Positions 7,945 through 14,307 of a DNA stretch of 36,614 nucleotides are shown here, in pieces. The stretch covers positions 1 to 36,614 of the forward strand of contig DVIA01000061.1 of assembly GCA_018711655.1 (NCBI GenBank), in the 5' to 3' direction. Both the position numbers and the translations under genes were made by a program. The stretch comes from Candidatus Pullichristensenella avicola (GTDB lineage Bacteria; Bacillota; Clostridia; Christensenellales; Aristaeellaceae). Numbering within the stretch: the stretch's first letter is position 1; each line of letters opens with the position of its first letter. The notes under the pieces were generated by a model. The model made no database searches, was not told where the DNA came from, and saw nothing but the letters and a program-made list of their open reading frames with translations.

Positions 7945-8278
7945 ACGGTTCGGGGCGATACAGCTTACAGCATTCGTCGATGATGCTCTCCACGATGCGC
8001 ACCTGCGCGGGCGTCAACCTTCGCAGTTTATCCGCCAGCAGCAGGAGGTCTTTGTCGATGATGTCGCCGGTCAGCAGATAATCGGCGCTCACCCCGAGCG
8101 CGGCGGCGATCTTCAGAAGGTTCTCCGGGCGCATCGCCCGTTTGCCCGCTTCGGCGTAGGAGACGAACTGCGCCGTCACATCGCCCTTTTCGGCAAGCGC
8201 TTCCTGCGTCAGACCGAGCTTCTTGCGGCGCTCCATGATCCGCCGCCCGATGTCCTGCAAGCACAGTTCCGCGTCCAT
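7943..8278 (-). CDS. XRE-family transcriptional regulator
   Basis: A 111-residue protein with an N-terminal HTH_3 domain: IGRRIMERRKKLGLTQEALAEK, then VTAQFVSYAEAGKRAMRPENLLKIAAALGVSADYLLTGD, which is the classic end of this fold. A short helical C-terminal tail follows (KLRRLTPAQVRIVESIIDECCKLY), resembling the oligomerisation tails of SinR/Xre-type repressors. The ATG at 8278 is chosen because AGAGGTGAGAGGA lies directly before it; the frame is open another 41 codons but runs through the promoter region. It is divergent from the Fic gene, with an inverted repeat between them, so it may repress itself and the Fic gene. It could be the antitoxin-like partner; no such pairing is shown by sequence alone. 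Confidence 0.85.
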   Translation of the reverse strand: MDAELCLQDIGRRIMERRKKLGLTQEALAEKGDVTAQFVSYAEAGKRAMRPENLLKIAAALGVSADYLLTGDIIDKDLLLLADKLRRLTPAQVRIVESIIDECCKLYRPEP

Positions 8279-8305
8279 TCCTCTCACCTCTGCTTCCCTT
8301 GTTAA

Positions 8306-8367
8306 ATTATATCCACGATGGGCGATAAAATTAATGGCGTATTGTTGACTGAATTCAACAATGCGCC
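8306..8367 (-). promoter_or_regulatory. -10 element and large inverted repeat upstream of the XRE gene
   Basis: On the minus strand a perfect TATAAT lies at 8306-8311, with no good -35 at 17 bases. Just upstream is a 13-base inverted repeat with one mismatch: GGCGTATTGTTGA (8336-8348) and TCAACAATGCGCC (8355-8367) around a 6-base centre. The core ATTGTTGA/TCAACAAT is perfect. The site sits in the divergent XRE-Fic intergenic region and is a good candidate operator for the XRE protein. Confidence 0.6.
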
Positions 8368-8413
8368 ATATCGTAGGGAGCAACGGGGCGTTGGGAAACA
8401 TACGCTCACCTTC

Positions 8414-8442
8414 TTGACGATTCCCTTATTTTATGGTATGAT
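8414..8442 (+). promoter_or_regulatory. Promoter of the Fic gene
   Basis: TTGACG (8414-8419), 17-base spacer, TATGAT (8437-8442). The start codon follows after 28 bases, so the leader is very short. Confidence 0.7.
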
Positions 8443-8470
8443 TTAAGGGAAACGTAAGGAGGATATGGGA

Positions 8471-9517
8471 ATGCGGGACTTCAACTACTCCATCATCCGG
8501 GCGCAGAAATGGGATTCTGACCTTCTTGGCCTGATCGCCGCCATCTACCGGGAGGCGGGGATGCAGGAAACGGTCTTGCGGCGGCAGCCGGAAGCCCTCG
8601 AAAAACTGGTGGAGATCGCCATGGTGCAAAGCACCGAGGCTTCCAACGCCATCGAGGGCATCGTCACCACCAATACGCGGCTGCGCCAACTCGTGGCGGA
8701 GAAGACCACGCCGAAGGATCGCGACGAACAGGAGATCGCCGGCTATCGGGACGCGCTGAACGTCATCCACGAAAACCACGACGCCATCCCCATCACGCAA
8801 AACTACATCCTGCAGCTGCACAAGCTGCTGTACAGCCACATGGACAACCCCCTCGCCGGGCGCACGAAGAATGTGCAGAACTACATTAGCGTCACCTATG
8901 CCGATGGACGCGTGGAGACGCTCTTCACGCCGCTCGCGCCCTACGAGACGCCGGAGGCGCTAGAGAGAATCTGCGAAGAATACAGCCGGGTCATCGGCAA
9001 CATGGAGTTGGAGCCGTTGATCGCCATCCCCGTCTTCATCCACGACTTTCTCTGCATCCACCCCTTCAACGACGGCAACGGCAGGATGAGCCGCCTTTTG
9101 ACGACGCTGCTTTTGTACAAAAGCGGTTTCACCGTGGGCAGATACATCTCCCTCGAGGCGAAGATCGCCAAAGACAAGGGCCTGTACTACGACGCGCTCG
9201 CCCGCTCGCAGGACGGGTGGCATGAGGGCAGGGAAAACGCCGTCCCCTTCATCAAATACCTCCTCGGCACTATCCTCGCCGCTTACAGGGATCTCGACGA
9301 GCGCCTGTGTCTGGTGGAGGCGAAGCTGTCCGCCCTGGAAATGGTGCGGCGCGCGAGCCTGCTCAAACTCGGCAGATTCACCAAACAGGACATCCGCGAG
9401 ATCTGCCCTTCCCTCAGCGACAGTTCCATCGAGGGCGCTTTCCGCCGTCTGGTGGCGTCCGGCGAACTTCAGCGCGAGGGCCGGGGGAAAAGCACGCGCT
9501 ATTTTCGCACGAATTAG
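8471..9517 (+). CDS. Fic-family protein with inhibitory motif and C-terminal winged helix
   Basis: Fic enzymes transfer AMP or related groups from nucleotides to hydroxyl side chains of target proteins. This 348-residue protein has the complete catalytic motif HPFNDGNGRMSR (His197-Arg208). It also has an N-terminal inhibitory helix with the (S/T)xxxE(G/N) signature, here SNAIEG (58-63), whose Glu62 is expected to block productive nucleotide binding (class II Fic). An insert with TPLAPYETP precedes the core. The last 60 or so residues look like a winged helix (KLGRFTKQDIREICPSLSDSSIEGAFRRLV). The ATG at 8471 is preferred over that at 8465 because AAGGAGG ends 8 bases before it but only 2 before the other. 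Divergent XRE regulator nearby. Its target is unknown; the catalytic residues are intact. Confidence 0.92.
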   Translation: MRDFNYSIIRAQKWDSDLLGLIAAIYREAGMQETVLRRQPEALEKLVEIAMVQSTEASNAIEGIVTTNTRLRQLVAEKTTPKDRDEQEIAGYRDALNVIHENHDAIPITQNYILQLHKLLYSHMDNPLAGRTKNVQNYISVTYADGRVETLFTPLAPYETPEALERICEEYSRVIGNMELEPLIAIPVFIHDFLCIHPFNDGNGRMSRLLTTLLLYKSGFTVGRYISLEAKIAKDKGLYYDALARSQDGWHEGRENAVPFIKYLLGTILAAYRDLDERLCLVEAKLSALEMVRRASLLKLGRFTKQDIREICPSLSDSSIEGAFRRLVASGELQREGRGKSTRYFRTN

Positions 9518-9520
9518 CCC

Positions 9521-9549
9521 TTGCATTTTCCCCGGACATCGTGTATAAT
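9521..9549 (+). promoter_or_regulatory. Promoter of the riboswitch-controlled transporter
   Basis: TTGCAT (9521-9526), 17-base spacer, TATAAT (9544-9549). Transcription should begin near 9556, leaving a leader of about 125 bases before the start codon. Confidence 0.75.
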
Positions 9550-9567
9550 ACCCCTGTCCCCATGGGG

Positions 9568-9607
9568 CCGACAGTTCGTTTGCGCCATCCTGTCGTAAAA
9601 CAAAACC
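9568..9607 (+). ncRNA. Probable preQ1-I riboswitch aptamer
   Basis: Stem P1 is CGACAG (9569-9574) with CUGUCG (9590-9595). Its 15-base loop opens with UUC, as in the preQ1-I consensus. The loop GUUU (9578-9581) can form a pseudoknot with AAAC (9603-9606) at the end of an A-rich tail (UAAAACAAAAC) just 3' of P1. This H-type pseudoknot layout is that of the preQ1-I class. The gene downstream is a YhhQ-type queuosine-precursor transporter and a terminator lies between, which supports the reading. The tail can also pair with GUUUUGU further down, offering the alternative fold. The class was assigned by eye, so other preQ1 classes are not excluded. Confidence 0.62.
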
Positions 9608-9633
9608 AGGGCTGCTGTTTTGTGCCTGAAAAC

Positions 9634-9664
9634 AGTGGTCTGCGTTTGGTGCGGCCACTTTTTT
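9634..9664 (+). terminator. Regulated terminator in the leader of the queuosine-precursor transporter
   Basis: AGTGGTC (9634-9640) pairs with GGCCACT (9653-9659, one G-U) with an inner TGC/GCG pairing offset by a bulge, followed by six T (9659-9664). It ends only 5 bases before the ribosome site GGAGG, so it acts as an attenuator rather than the end of the Fic gene. An adjoining CTGTTTT/AAAACAG hairpin just upstream competes with pairing to the aptamer tail. Confidence 0.7.
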
Positions 9665-9680
9665 CTTTGGAGGAAAACGC

Positions 9681-10454
9681 ATGAACATCCCCATCACACA
9701 GACAAGCAGGCCCTTCTCTCTCGGCGCGTGGCTGCGCCGGGAGCGGGAGGAGACGGCCGTACTTTTGCGCTGCATTCCCGCCACGGCGGTTTCCCTGTTC
9801 GTGGTCAGCGTCATCTGCATGAACCTTCTGGCCAACAAGACGCTGGTGCAGACGGAGTATCTGGCCCTCGACGGCGGCATTCTCATTTCCTGGCTGTCGT
9901 TTTTGTGCATGGACGTCATTACCAAGCGCTTCGGCCCCCGCGCCTCCAATCGCATCGCCGTACTGGCGGCGGGCGTGAACCTGCTTACCTGCCTGATCTT
10001 CTACATCGCCAGCATCATCCCCTCGAACGCCGCGGACTACACGGCTCTCAACGGTATCCTCGGCGGCACATGGTTCATTCTTCTGGGCAGCACGGTGGCC
10101 TTTCTGGCCTCGGCGGCGCTCAACAATTTCCTCAACTGGCTAATCGGCTCGGCCTTTCGCAAAAATCCCGACGGCAGGGCGGCCTTTGCCGCGCGCACAT
10201 ATATTTCCACCTTCATCGGCCAGTTTGCGGACAACTTCATTTTCTCGGTCATCGTTTTTGTGTTCTTTGCGCCCGTGTTCTGGGACGGCTTTCACTGGAC
10301 GCTGTTGCAGTGCGCCATGTGCGCGCTGACCGGCGCGGTGGCCGAGGCGCTGATGGAGATCGTTTTTTCGCCGCTGGGCTACCGCGCGGTCAGAAAGTGG
10401 GAGGCCCTCGGCGTGGGGCGGGAATACCTCGATTTTGTGCAGAAGAACAGATGA
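9681..10454 (+). CDS. yhhQ: Queuosine precursor transporter (YhhQ/VUT family)
   Basis: An integral membrane protein of 257 residues and about six helices that imports a queuosine precursor (preQ0, preQ1 or queuine) for tRNA modification. Family features visible are MNLLANKT in the first long helix, the DGGILISWLSFLCMDVITKRFGPRAS stretch with conserved Asp and Arg, FNWLIG-like NNFLNWLIG, RTYISTFIGQFADNFIFS with its conserved Gln-Asp, and the C-terminal KWEALGVGREYLDF tail. GGAGG precedes the ATG by 7 bases. The leader contains a probable preQ1 riboswitch and terminator, which would shut the gene off when precursor is plentiful. No queuosine synthesis genes are present in the window, so the host may depend on salvage, as inference. 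Confidence 0.88.
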   Translation: MNIPITQTSRPFSLGAWLRREREETAVLLRCIPATAVSLFVVSVICMNLLANKTLVQTEYLALDGGILISWLSFLCMDVITKRFGPRASNRIAVLAAGVNLLTCLIFYIASIIPSNAADYTALNGILGGTWFILLGSTVAFLASAALNNFLNWLIGSAFRKNPDGRAAFAARTYISTFIGQFADNFIFSVIVFVFFAPVFWDGFHWTLLQCAMCALTGAVAEALMEIVFSPLGYRAVRKWEALGVGREYLDFVQKNR

Positions 10455-10566
10455 CGCTCCGGCCTGAACGCAAGGCTCCGGCCGCGCGCGAAACCAGGAG
10501 CGCCGCCCGCGCGACGAGGGAACGTCGGGCGCGGGGAGAGCATCGACCCGATTGGAGGACGTCCAA

Positions 10567-11220
10567 ATGAAGGCATTGATTACCGGCGCGTCCGGAGGCA
10601 TCGGCGGGGCGATCGTCGAACGCTTTTTGCGCGAAGGCCACGCCGTGATTGGCATGGATCGGCAGGCGGCGCGCCTTGCGCACGCGCGCTATACGCATTA
10701 TCAACTGGACGTGCGAAACGGGGCGGCGCTGCCGGAGGTGGAGGATGTGGATATACTCGTAAACTGCGCCGGCACCCAGAACGAGGACGATATCGACATA
10801 AACCTCAAGGCGTTGATCGGCGTTACCGAAAAGTACGGCGTGCGGCCCGGCATTCGCGCCATCCTCCACATCGGCTCGGCCAGCGGGCACACCGGCTCCG
10901 AGTTCCCTGAATACTGCGCCAGCAAGGGCGGCGTGGTGGCATATACGAAAAACGTCGCCATGCGCGTGGCCGCGTTCGGGGCCACCTGCAACAGCCTCGA
11001 TCCCGGCGGCGTGCTTACGCCGCTCAACCAGCGCGTCATTGAAGATGAGGAACTCTGGGCGCAAATTATGGAAGAAACGCCGCTCAAGCGCTGGGCCGAG
11101 CCGGAGGAGATCGCCGATTGGGCGTATTTCCTCACCGTCGAAAACCGCTTCTGCACCGGGCAGAGCATCGTGGTGGACGGCGGAGAATCCATTCTCCGCA
11201 GGTTTGTTTGGAAGGATTGA
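10567..11220 (+). CDS. Short-chain dehydrogenase/reductase
   Basis: A 217-residue classical SDR using NAD(P). It has the coenzyme motif TGASGGIG (6-13), the structural NCAG (66-69), and the catalytic triad Ser104 (HIGSASG), Tyr116 and Lys120 (YCASK). It ends in a C-terminal FCTGQSIVVDGGES that is typical of the family. The chain is somewhat shorter than the usual 245-255 residues, with a compressed segment after NCAG. The start at 10567 has GGAGG 8 bases before. The substrate is not predictable; Asp31 after the second strand weakly suggests NAD over NADP. It follows the queuosine transporter after a 112-base gap containing a GC-rich hairpin (about 10507-10537) and may share its transcript. 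It sits before the ara genes but has its own terminator. Confidence 0.88.
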   Translation: MKALITGASGGIGGAIVERFLREGHAVIGMDRQAARLAHARYTHYQLDVRNGAALPEVEDVDILVNCAGTQNEDDIDINLKALIGVTEKYGVRPGIRAILHIGSASGHTGSEFPEYCASKGGVVAYTKNVAMRVAAFGATCNSLDPGGVLTPLNQRVIEDEELWAQIMEETPLKRWAEPEEIADWAYFLTVENRFCTGQSIVVDGGESILRRFVWKD

Positions 11221-11226
11221 CGCATT

Positions 11227-11258
11227 TCCCGCGGTTTTATAACCGCGGGATTTTTTTT
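11227..11258 (+). terminator. Terminator after the SDR gene
   Basis: A perfect 10-bp stem TCCCGCGGTT/AACCGCGGGA (11227-11236 with 11241-11250), a 4-base loop and eight T. It ends transcription before the araR promoter. Confidence 0.93.
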
Positions 11259-11473
11259 GGAACGGAGGCCATCGGCGCCGGCGCGGGAAAGGCCTTTTCC
11301 ACCATGGCGGGAGGCGTTTTCCCGGAAACGACGGGCGGCATTGCAGGGCCGCGCGCCAGCGCGGGCGGCGAAAAAGAGGGGAGGCGCTTTCGCGGCGGCT
11401 TTCCGCGCAAAATGCCGGCGCGGGTTCATCGCCGCAACGCCGCGCGGCCCGCGTCCGCGCGCTGCATTTTCCT

Positions 11474-11502
11474 TTGACCTTGCCGGCGCAAACATGTATA
11501 AT
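11474..11502 (+). promoter_or_regulatory. Promoter of araR
   Basis: TTGACC (11474-11479), 17-base spacer, perfect TATAAT (11497-11502), 28 bases before the araR start. The 215 bases between the SDR terminator and this promoter hold GC-rich sequence with no gene that I can support. Confidence 0.75.
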
Positions 11503-11529
11503 AGAGGCAGACAAAAGGAGGCGGGGGAC

Positions 11530-12606
11530 ATGGATGGATACGGGCGCAAATCCGAGCGCATCGCCGGCGAGGTGCGCGCCGCCATCCTCGCGGGAAAGCA
11601 TCGGCCGGGCGAGCGCATCGAATCGGAAAACGAATTGGCCGCGCGCTACGGGGTCAGCCGGCAGACGGTGCGCAAGGCGCTTTCCACGCTCATCGGGCAG
11701 GGGTACCTGCGCGCCGAGCATGGCCGGGGCACCTTCGTCGCCGAGCGCAGCCGCCCCGGCAGCCGGACCATCGCCGTGGTCACCACCTATTTGGCCGACT
11801 ATATCTTTCCCCGCGTCATTCAGGGCATCGACCAGGAACTGGCCGAACACGGCTACAGCATTCTGCTCAAAAGCACGCGCAACGCCCGCCACCTCGAGGC
11901 GCGCTATCTGGAGGAACTGGCGGAAAAGGAGATCGACGGCCTCATCGTCGAGCCGAGCAAAAGCCAGATCTTCTGCCGTCACGCGCAGCTTTACGAGCGC
12001 TTCGACGCGCGCGGCGTGCCGTATGTGTTCATTCAGGGCTGTTTTGAGACGATGCGCGACCGCCCGCATGTGCTGCTGGACGACGCCGGCGGCGCCTATC
12101 TGGCCACGAAACACCTGCTTTCCCTCGGCCATCGCCGCATCGCCGGCATTTTCAAGGCCGACGATACGCAGGGCGTAGAGCGTCACCGCGGCTATGTGCG
12201 CGCCCTGCAGGAAGCGGGCGTGCTCTACGACCCGGACATCGTGCTCTGGTACCACACGGAGGACCGCACCGTGGCCCCGGCGGCGGGCGCGGCGGTGCTC
12301 TCGCGGCGCGGCAAGATGGACGCCGTGGTCTGCTACAACGACGAGATCGCCGTGGGCGTCGTCCGCGCTCTGGAGGCCGAGGGCCTGCGCGTGCCGGAGG
12401 ATATTTCCGTCGTCGGGTACGACAATTCCCTTCTTGCAGAGAACTTCAAAACGGGCCTGACCACCGTTTCGCATCCCCACGAGGAATTGGGCCGCGCCGC
12501 CGCGCGGCTGCTGCTGGCCCTCATTGCCGGCGAACCGGTGGAAACGTCGGTCATTCTTCAGCCGGAGATGATCGTGCGCGGCTCCACCGCGCCGCGGCGC
12601 AGATAA
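11530..12606 (+). CDS. araR: Arabinose-responsive repressor, AraR type (GntR head, LacI-type sensor)
   Basis: A 358-residue regulator that joins an N-terminal GntR winged helix to a LacI/GalR-type periplasmic-binding sensor. The winged helix includes LAARYGVSRQTVRKALSTLIGQGYLRAEHGRGTFV; the sensor spans about 78-355 and includes KHLLSLGHRRIAGIFK, RHRGYVRAL, AVVCYNDEIAVGV and DISVVGYDNS. This architecture is the hallmark of AraR of Bacillus and Clostridium, which represses arabinose genes until L-arabinose binds. AAAGGAGG ends 8 bases before the ATG. The gene lies directly before araA and in the same direction. The inverted repeat over the araA promoter is the natural target. No similar repeat is seen over its own promoter. 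Confidence 0.9.
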   Translation: MDGYGRKSERIAGEVRAAILAGKHRPGERIESENELAARYGVSRQTVRKALSTLIGQGYLRAEHGRGTFVAERSRPGSRTIAVVTTYLADYIFPRVIQGIDQELAEHGYSILLKSTRNARHLEARYLEELAEKEIDGLIVEPSKSQIFCRHAQLYERFDARGVPYVFIQGCFETMRDRPHVLLDDAGGAYLATKHLLSLGHRRIAGIFKADDTQGVERHRGYVRALQEAGVLYDPDIVLWYHTEDRTVAPAAGAAVLSRRGKMDAVVCYNDEIAVGVVRALEAEGLRVPEDISVVGYDNSLLAENFKTGLTTVSHPHEELGRAAARLLLALIAGEPVETSVILQPEMIVRGSTAPRRR

Positions 12607-12642
12607 GGAATTTTTGCAATTTTTCCGCTTTTTGCAAAAAAA

Positions 12643-12676
12643 CAACTTGTCAGGCAGGGTGTACAAGTTGTATGCT
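12643..12676 (+). promoter_or_regulatory. araA promoter overlapped by a candidate AraR operator
   Basis: TTGTCA (12647-12652) and TATGCT (12671-12676) with an 18-base spacer form the promoter. An 8-base inverted repeat CAACTTGT (12643-12650) and ACAAGTTG (12663-12670) with a 12-base centre covers the -35 and the spacer up to the -10. ACTTGT/ACAAGT half-sites resemble the known AraR pattern of TTGT/ACAA arms. Repressor here would block polymerase. The AT-rich stretch just upstream (12611-12640) has TTTTTGCA/TGCAAAAA arms that may help end the araR transcript. Confidence 0.68.
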
Positions 12677-12734
12677 TGTTTCAGAGGAAAGGTAACGAAT
12701 TTTTCACGACTACGAAACAGGAGGAATGTTGCTC

Positions 12735-14228
12735 ATGCTGCAAAAAGCGTACAAGTTCTGGTTTCTGACCGGCTCGCAGGACCTCTATGGCGACGAATGC
12801 CTCGCGCATGTCGCCGAGCATTCCAGGATCATCGTCGAAGCGCTCAACGCCTCGGGCGACCTTCCCTACGAAGTGGTCTGGAAGCCCACTTTGATCACCG
12901 ACGCGCTCATCCGCCAGACCTTCAACGAGGCCAACAACGACCCCGACTGCGCCGGCGTCATCACCTGGATGCACACCTTCTCCCCGGCCAAGAGCTGGAT
13001 TGCCGGGCTGCGCGAATACCGCAAGCCGCTTTTGCACCTGCACACGCAGTTCAACGAGGAAATTCCCTACGACACCATCGACATGGATTTCATGAACGAA
13101 AACCAGTCCGCGCATGGCGACCGCGAGTACGGCCACATCGTCACCCGCATGGGCATCGAGCGCAAGGTCATCGCCGGCCACTGGGGCGATGGGCGCGTAC
13201 ACGAGCGCATCGCCTCGTGGATGCGCACCGCCGTGGGCCTGGTGGAGAGCCGGAACGTTCGTATCCTGCGCGTGGCGGACAACATGCGCAACGTGGCCGT
13301 TACCGAGGGCGACAAGGTCGAGGCGCAGATCAAGCTGGGCTGGACCGTGGACGCCTATCCGGTCAACGAGATCGCCGAATACGTCGCCGCCGTCAGCCAG
13401 GCCGACACCGACGCGCTGGTGGACGAGTACTACAACATGTACGACATCCTGCTCGACGGCCGCGACGAGAAGGAATTCCGCCGCCATGTGGCCGTGCAGG
13501 CGCAGATCGAGTTGGGCTTTGAGCGCTTCATGGTGGAAAAGGACTACCACGCCATCGTCACCCACTTTGGCGACTTGGGCGCGCTCAAGCAGCTTCCGGG
13601 CCTGGCCATTCAGCGCCTGGAGGAAAAGGGCTACGGCTTTGGCGCCGAGGGCGACTGGAAAACCGCCGGCATGGTGCGCGTAATGAAGTTGATGACCGCC
13701 GGCATGAAGGACGCCAAGGGCACCTCCATGCTGGAGGATTACACCTACAACCTCGTGCCCGGCAAGAAGGGCATTTTGCAGGCGCACATGCTGGAGATCT
13801 GCCCCTCGATCGCCGAAGGCCGCATCGCCATCCGCTGCCTGCCCCTGTCCATGGGCGACCGCGAGGACCCGGCCCGCCTGGTGTTCACCTCCAAGACCGG
13901 GCGCGGCATCGCCACCTCGCTGATCGACCTGGGCACGCGTTTCCGCCTCATCATCAACGATGTGGAGTGCATCAAGAACGAAAAGCCCATGCCCAAACTG
14001 CCCGTGGCCACCAACTTCTGGCGGCCGATGCCGGACTTTGAAACGGGCGTGGAGGCCTGGATCTATGCCGGCGGCGCCCACCACACCGCCTTTACCTACG
14101 ACCTCACCGCCGAGCAGATGGGCGACTGGGCGGCCGCCATGGGCATCGAGGCCGTGTTCATCGACAAGGATACCACCCTGCGTTCGCTCAAGCGCGATCT
14201 GATGCTGGGGCAGGCGTTCTACCGCTAA
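12735..14228 (+). CDS. araA: L-arabinose isomerase
   Basis: Converts L-arabinose to L-ribulose in the cytoplasm, the first step of bacterial arabinose use. The 497-residue chain is full length (E. coli AraA is 500). The metal and active-site residues are in place: Glu305 in GAEGDWKT, Glu334 in MLEDYTYN, His351 in QAHMLEI and His449/450 in YAGGAHHTAF. The N-terminus FWFLTGSQDLYG is the family opening. The ATG at 12735 is used because AGGAGG ends 10 bases before it; the ATG at 12726 is only 1 base from that site. It is followed by a GC hairpin and then the kinase gene, so both probably form one transcript under AraR control. Confidence 0.95.
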   Translation: MLQKAYKFWFLTGSQDLYGDECLAHVAEHSRIIVEALNASGDLPYEVVWKPTLITDALIRQTFNEANNDPDCAGVITWMHTFSPAKSWIAGLREYRKPLLHLHTQFNEEIPYDTIDMDFMNENQSAHGDREYGHIVTRMGIERKVIAGHWGDGRVHERIASWMRTAVGLVESRNVRILRVADNMRNVAVTEGDKVEAQIKLGWTVDAYPVNEIAEYVAAVSQADTDALVDEYYNMYDILLDGRDEKEFRRHVAVQAQIELGFERFMVEKDYHAIVTHFGDLGALKQLPGLAIQRLEEKGYGFGAEGDWKTAGMVRVMKLMTAGMKDAKGTSMLEDYTYNLVPGKKGILQAHMLEICPSIAEGRIAIRCLPLSMGDREDPARLVFTSKTGRGIATSLIDLGTRFRLIINDVECIKNEKPMPKLPVATNFWRPMPDFETGVEAWIYAGGAHHTAFTYDLTAEQMGDWAAAMGIEAVFIDKDTTLRSLKRDLMLGQAFYR

Positions 14229-14236
14229 ATCGTCCG

Positions 14237-14268
14237 CGCGCCGGCGGCATGCGTTGTCCGCCGGCGCG
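14237..14268 (+). other. GC-rich hairpin between araA and araB
   Basis: A perfect 11-bp stem CGCGCCGGCGG (14237-14247) pairs with 14258-14268 around a 10-base loop. The short T run (14276-14279) is 7 bases away, so it is a poor terminator. It could stabilise the araA message or lower expression of the downstream kinase. Confidence 0.6.
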
Positions 14269-14307
14269 GGCGTCGTTTTGCACATCAATACGGGAGGAGA
14301 CCGCTTT

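Noticed and set aside
10390-12666. A 758-codon minus-strand frame spanning the SDR and araR genes
   Set aside because: It crosses a strong terminator and two genes with clear motifs on the other strand, and has no ribosome site.
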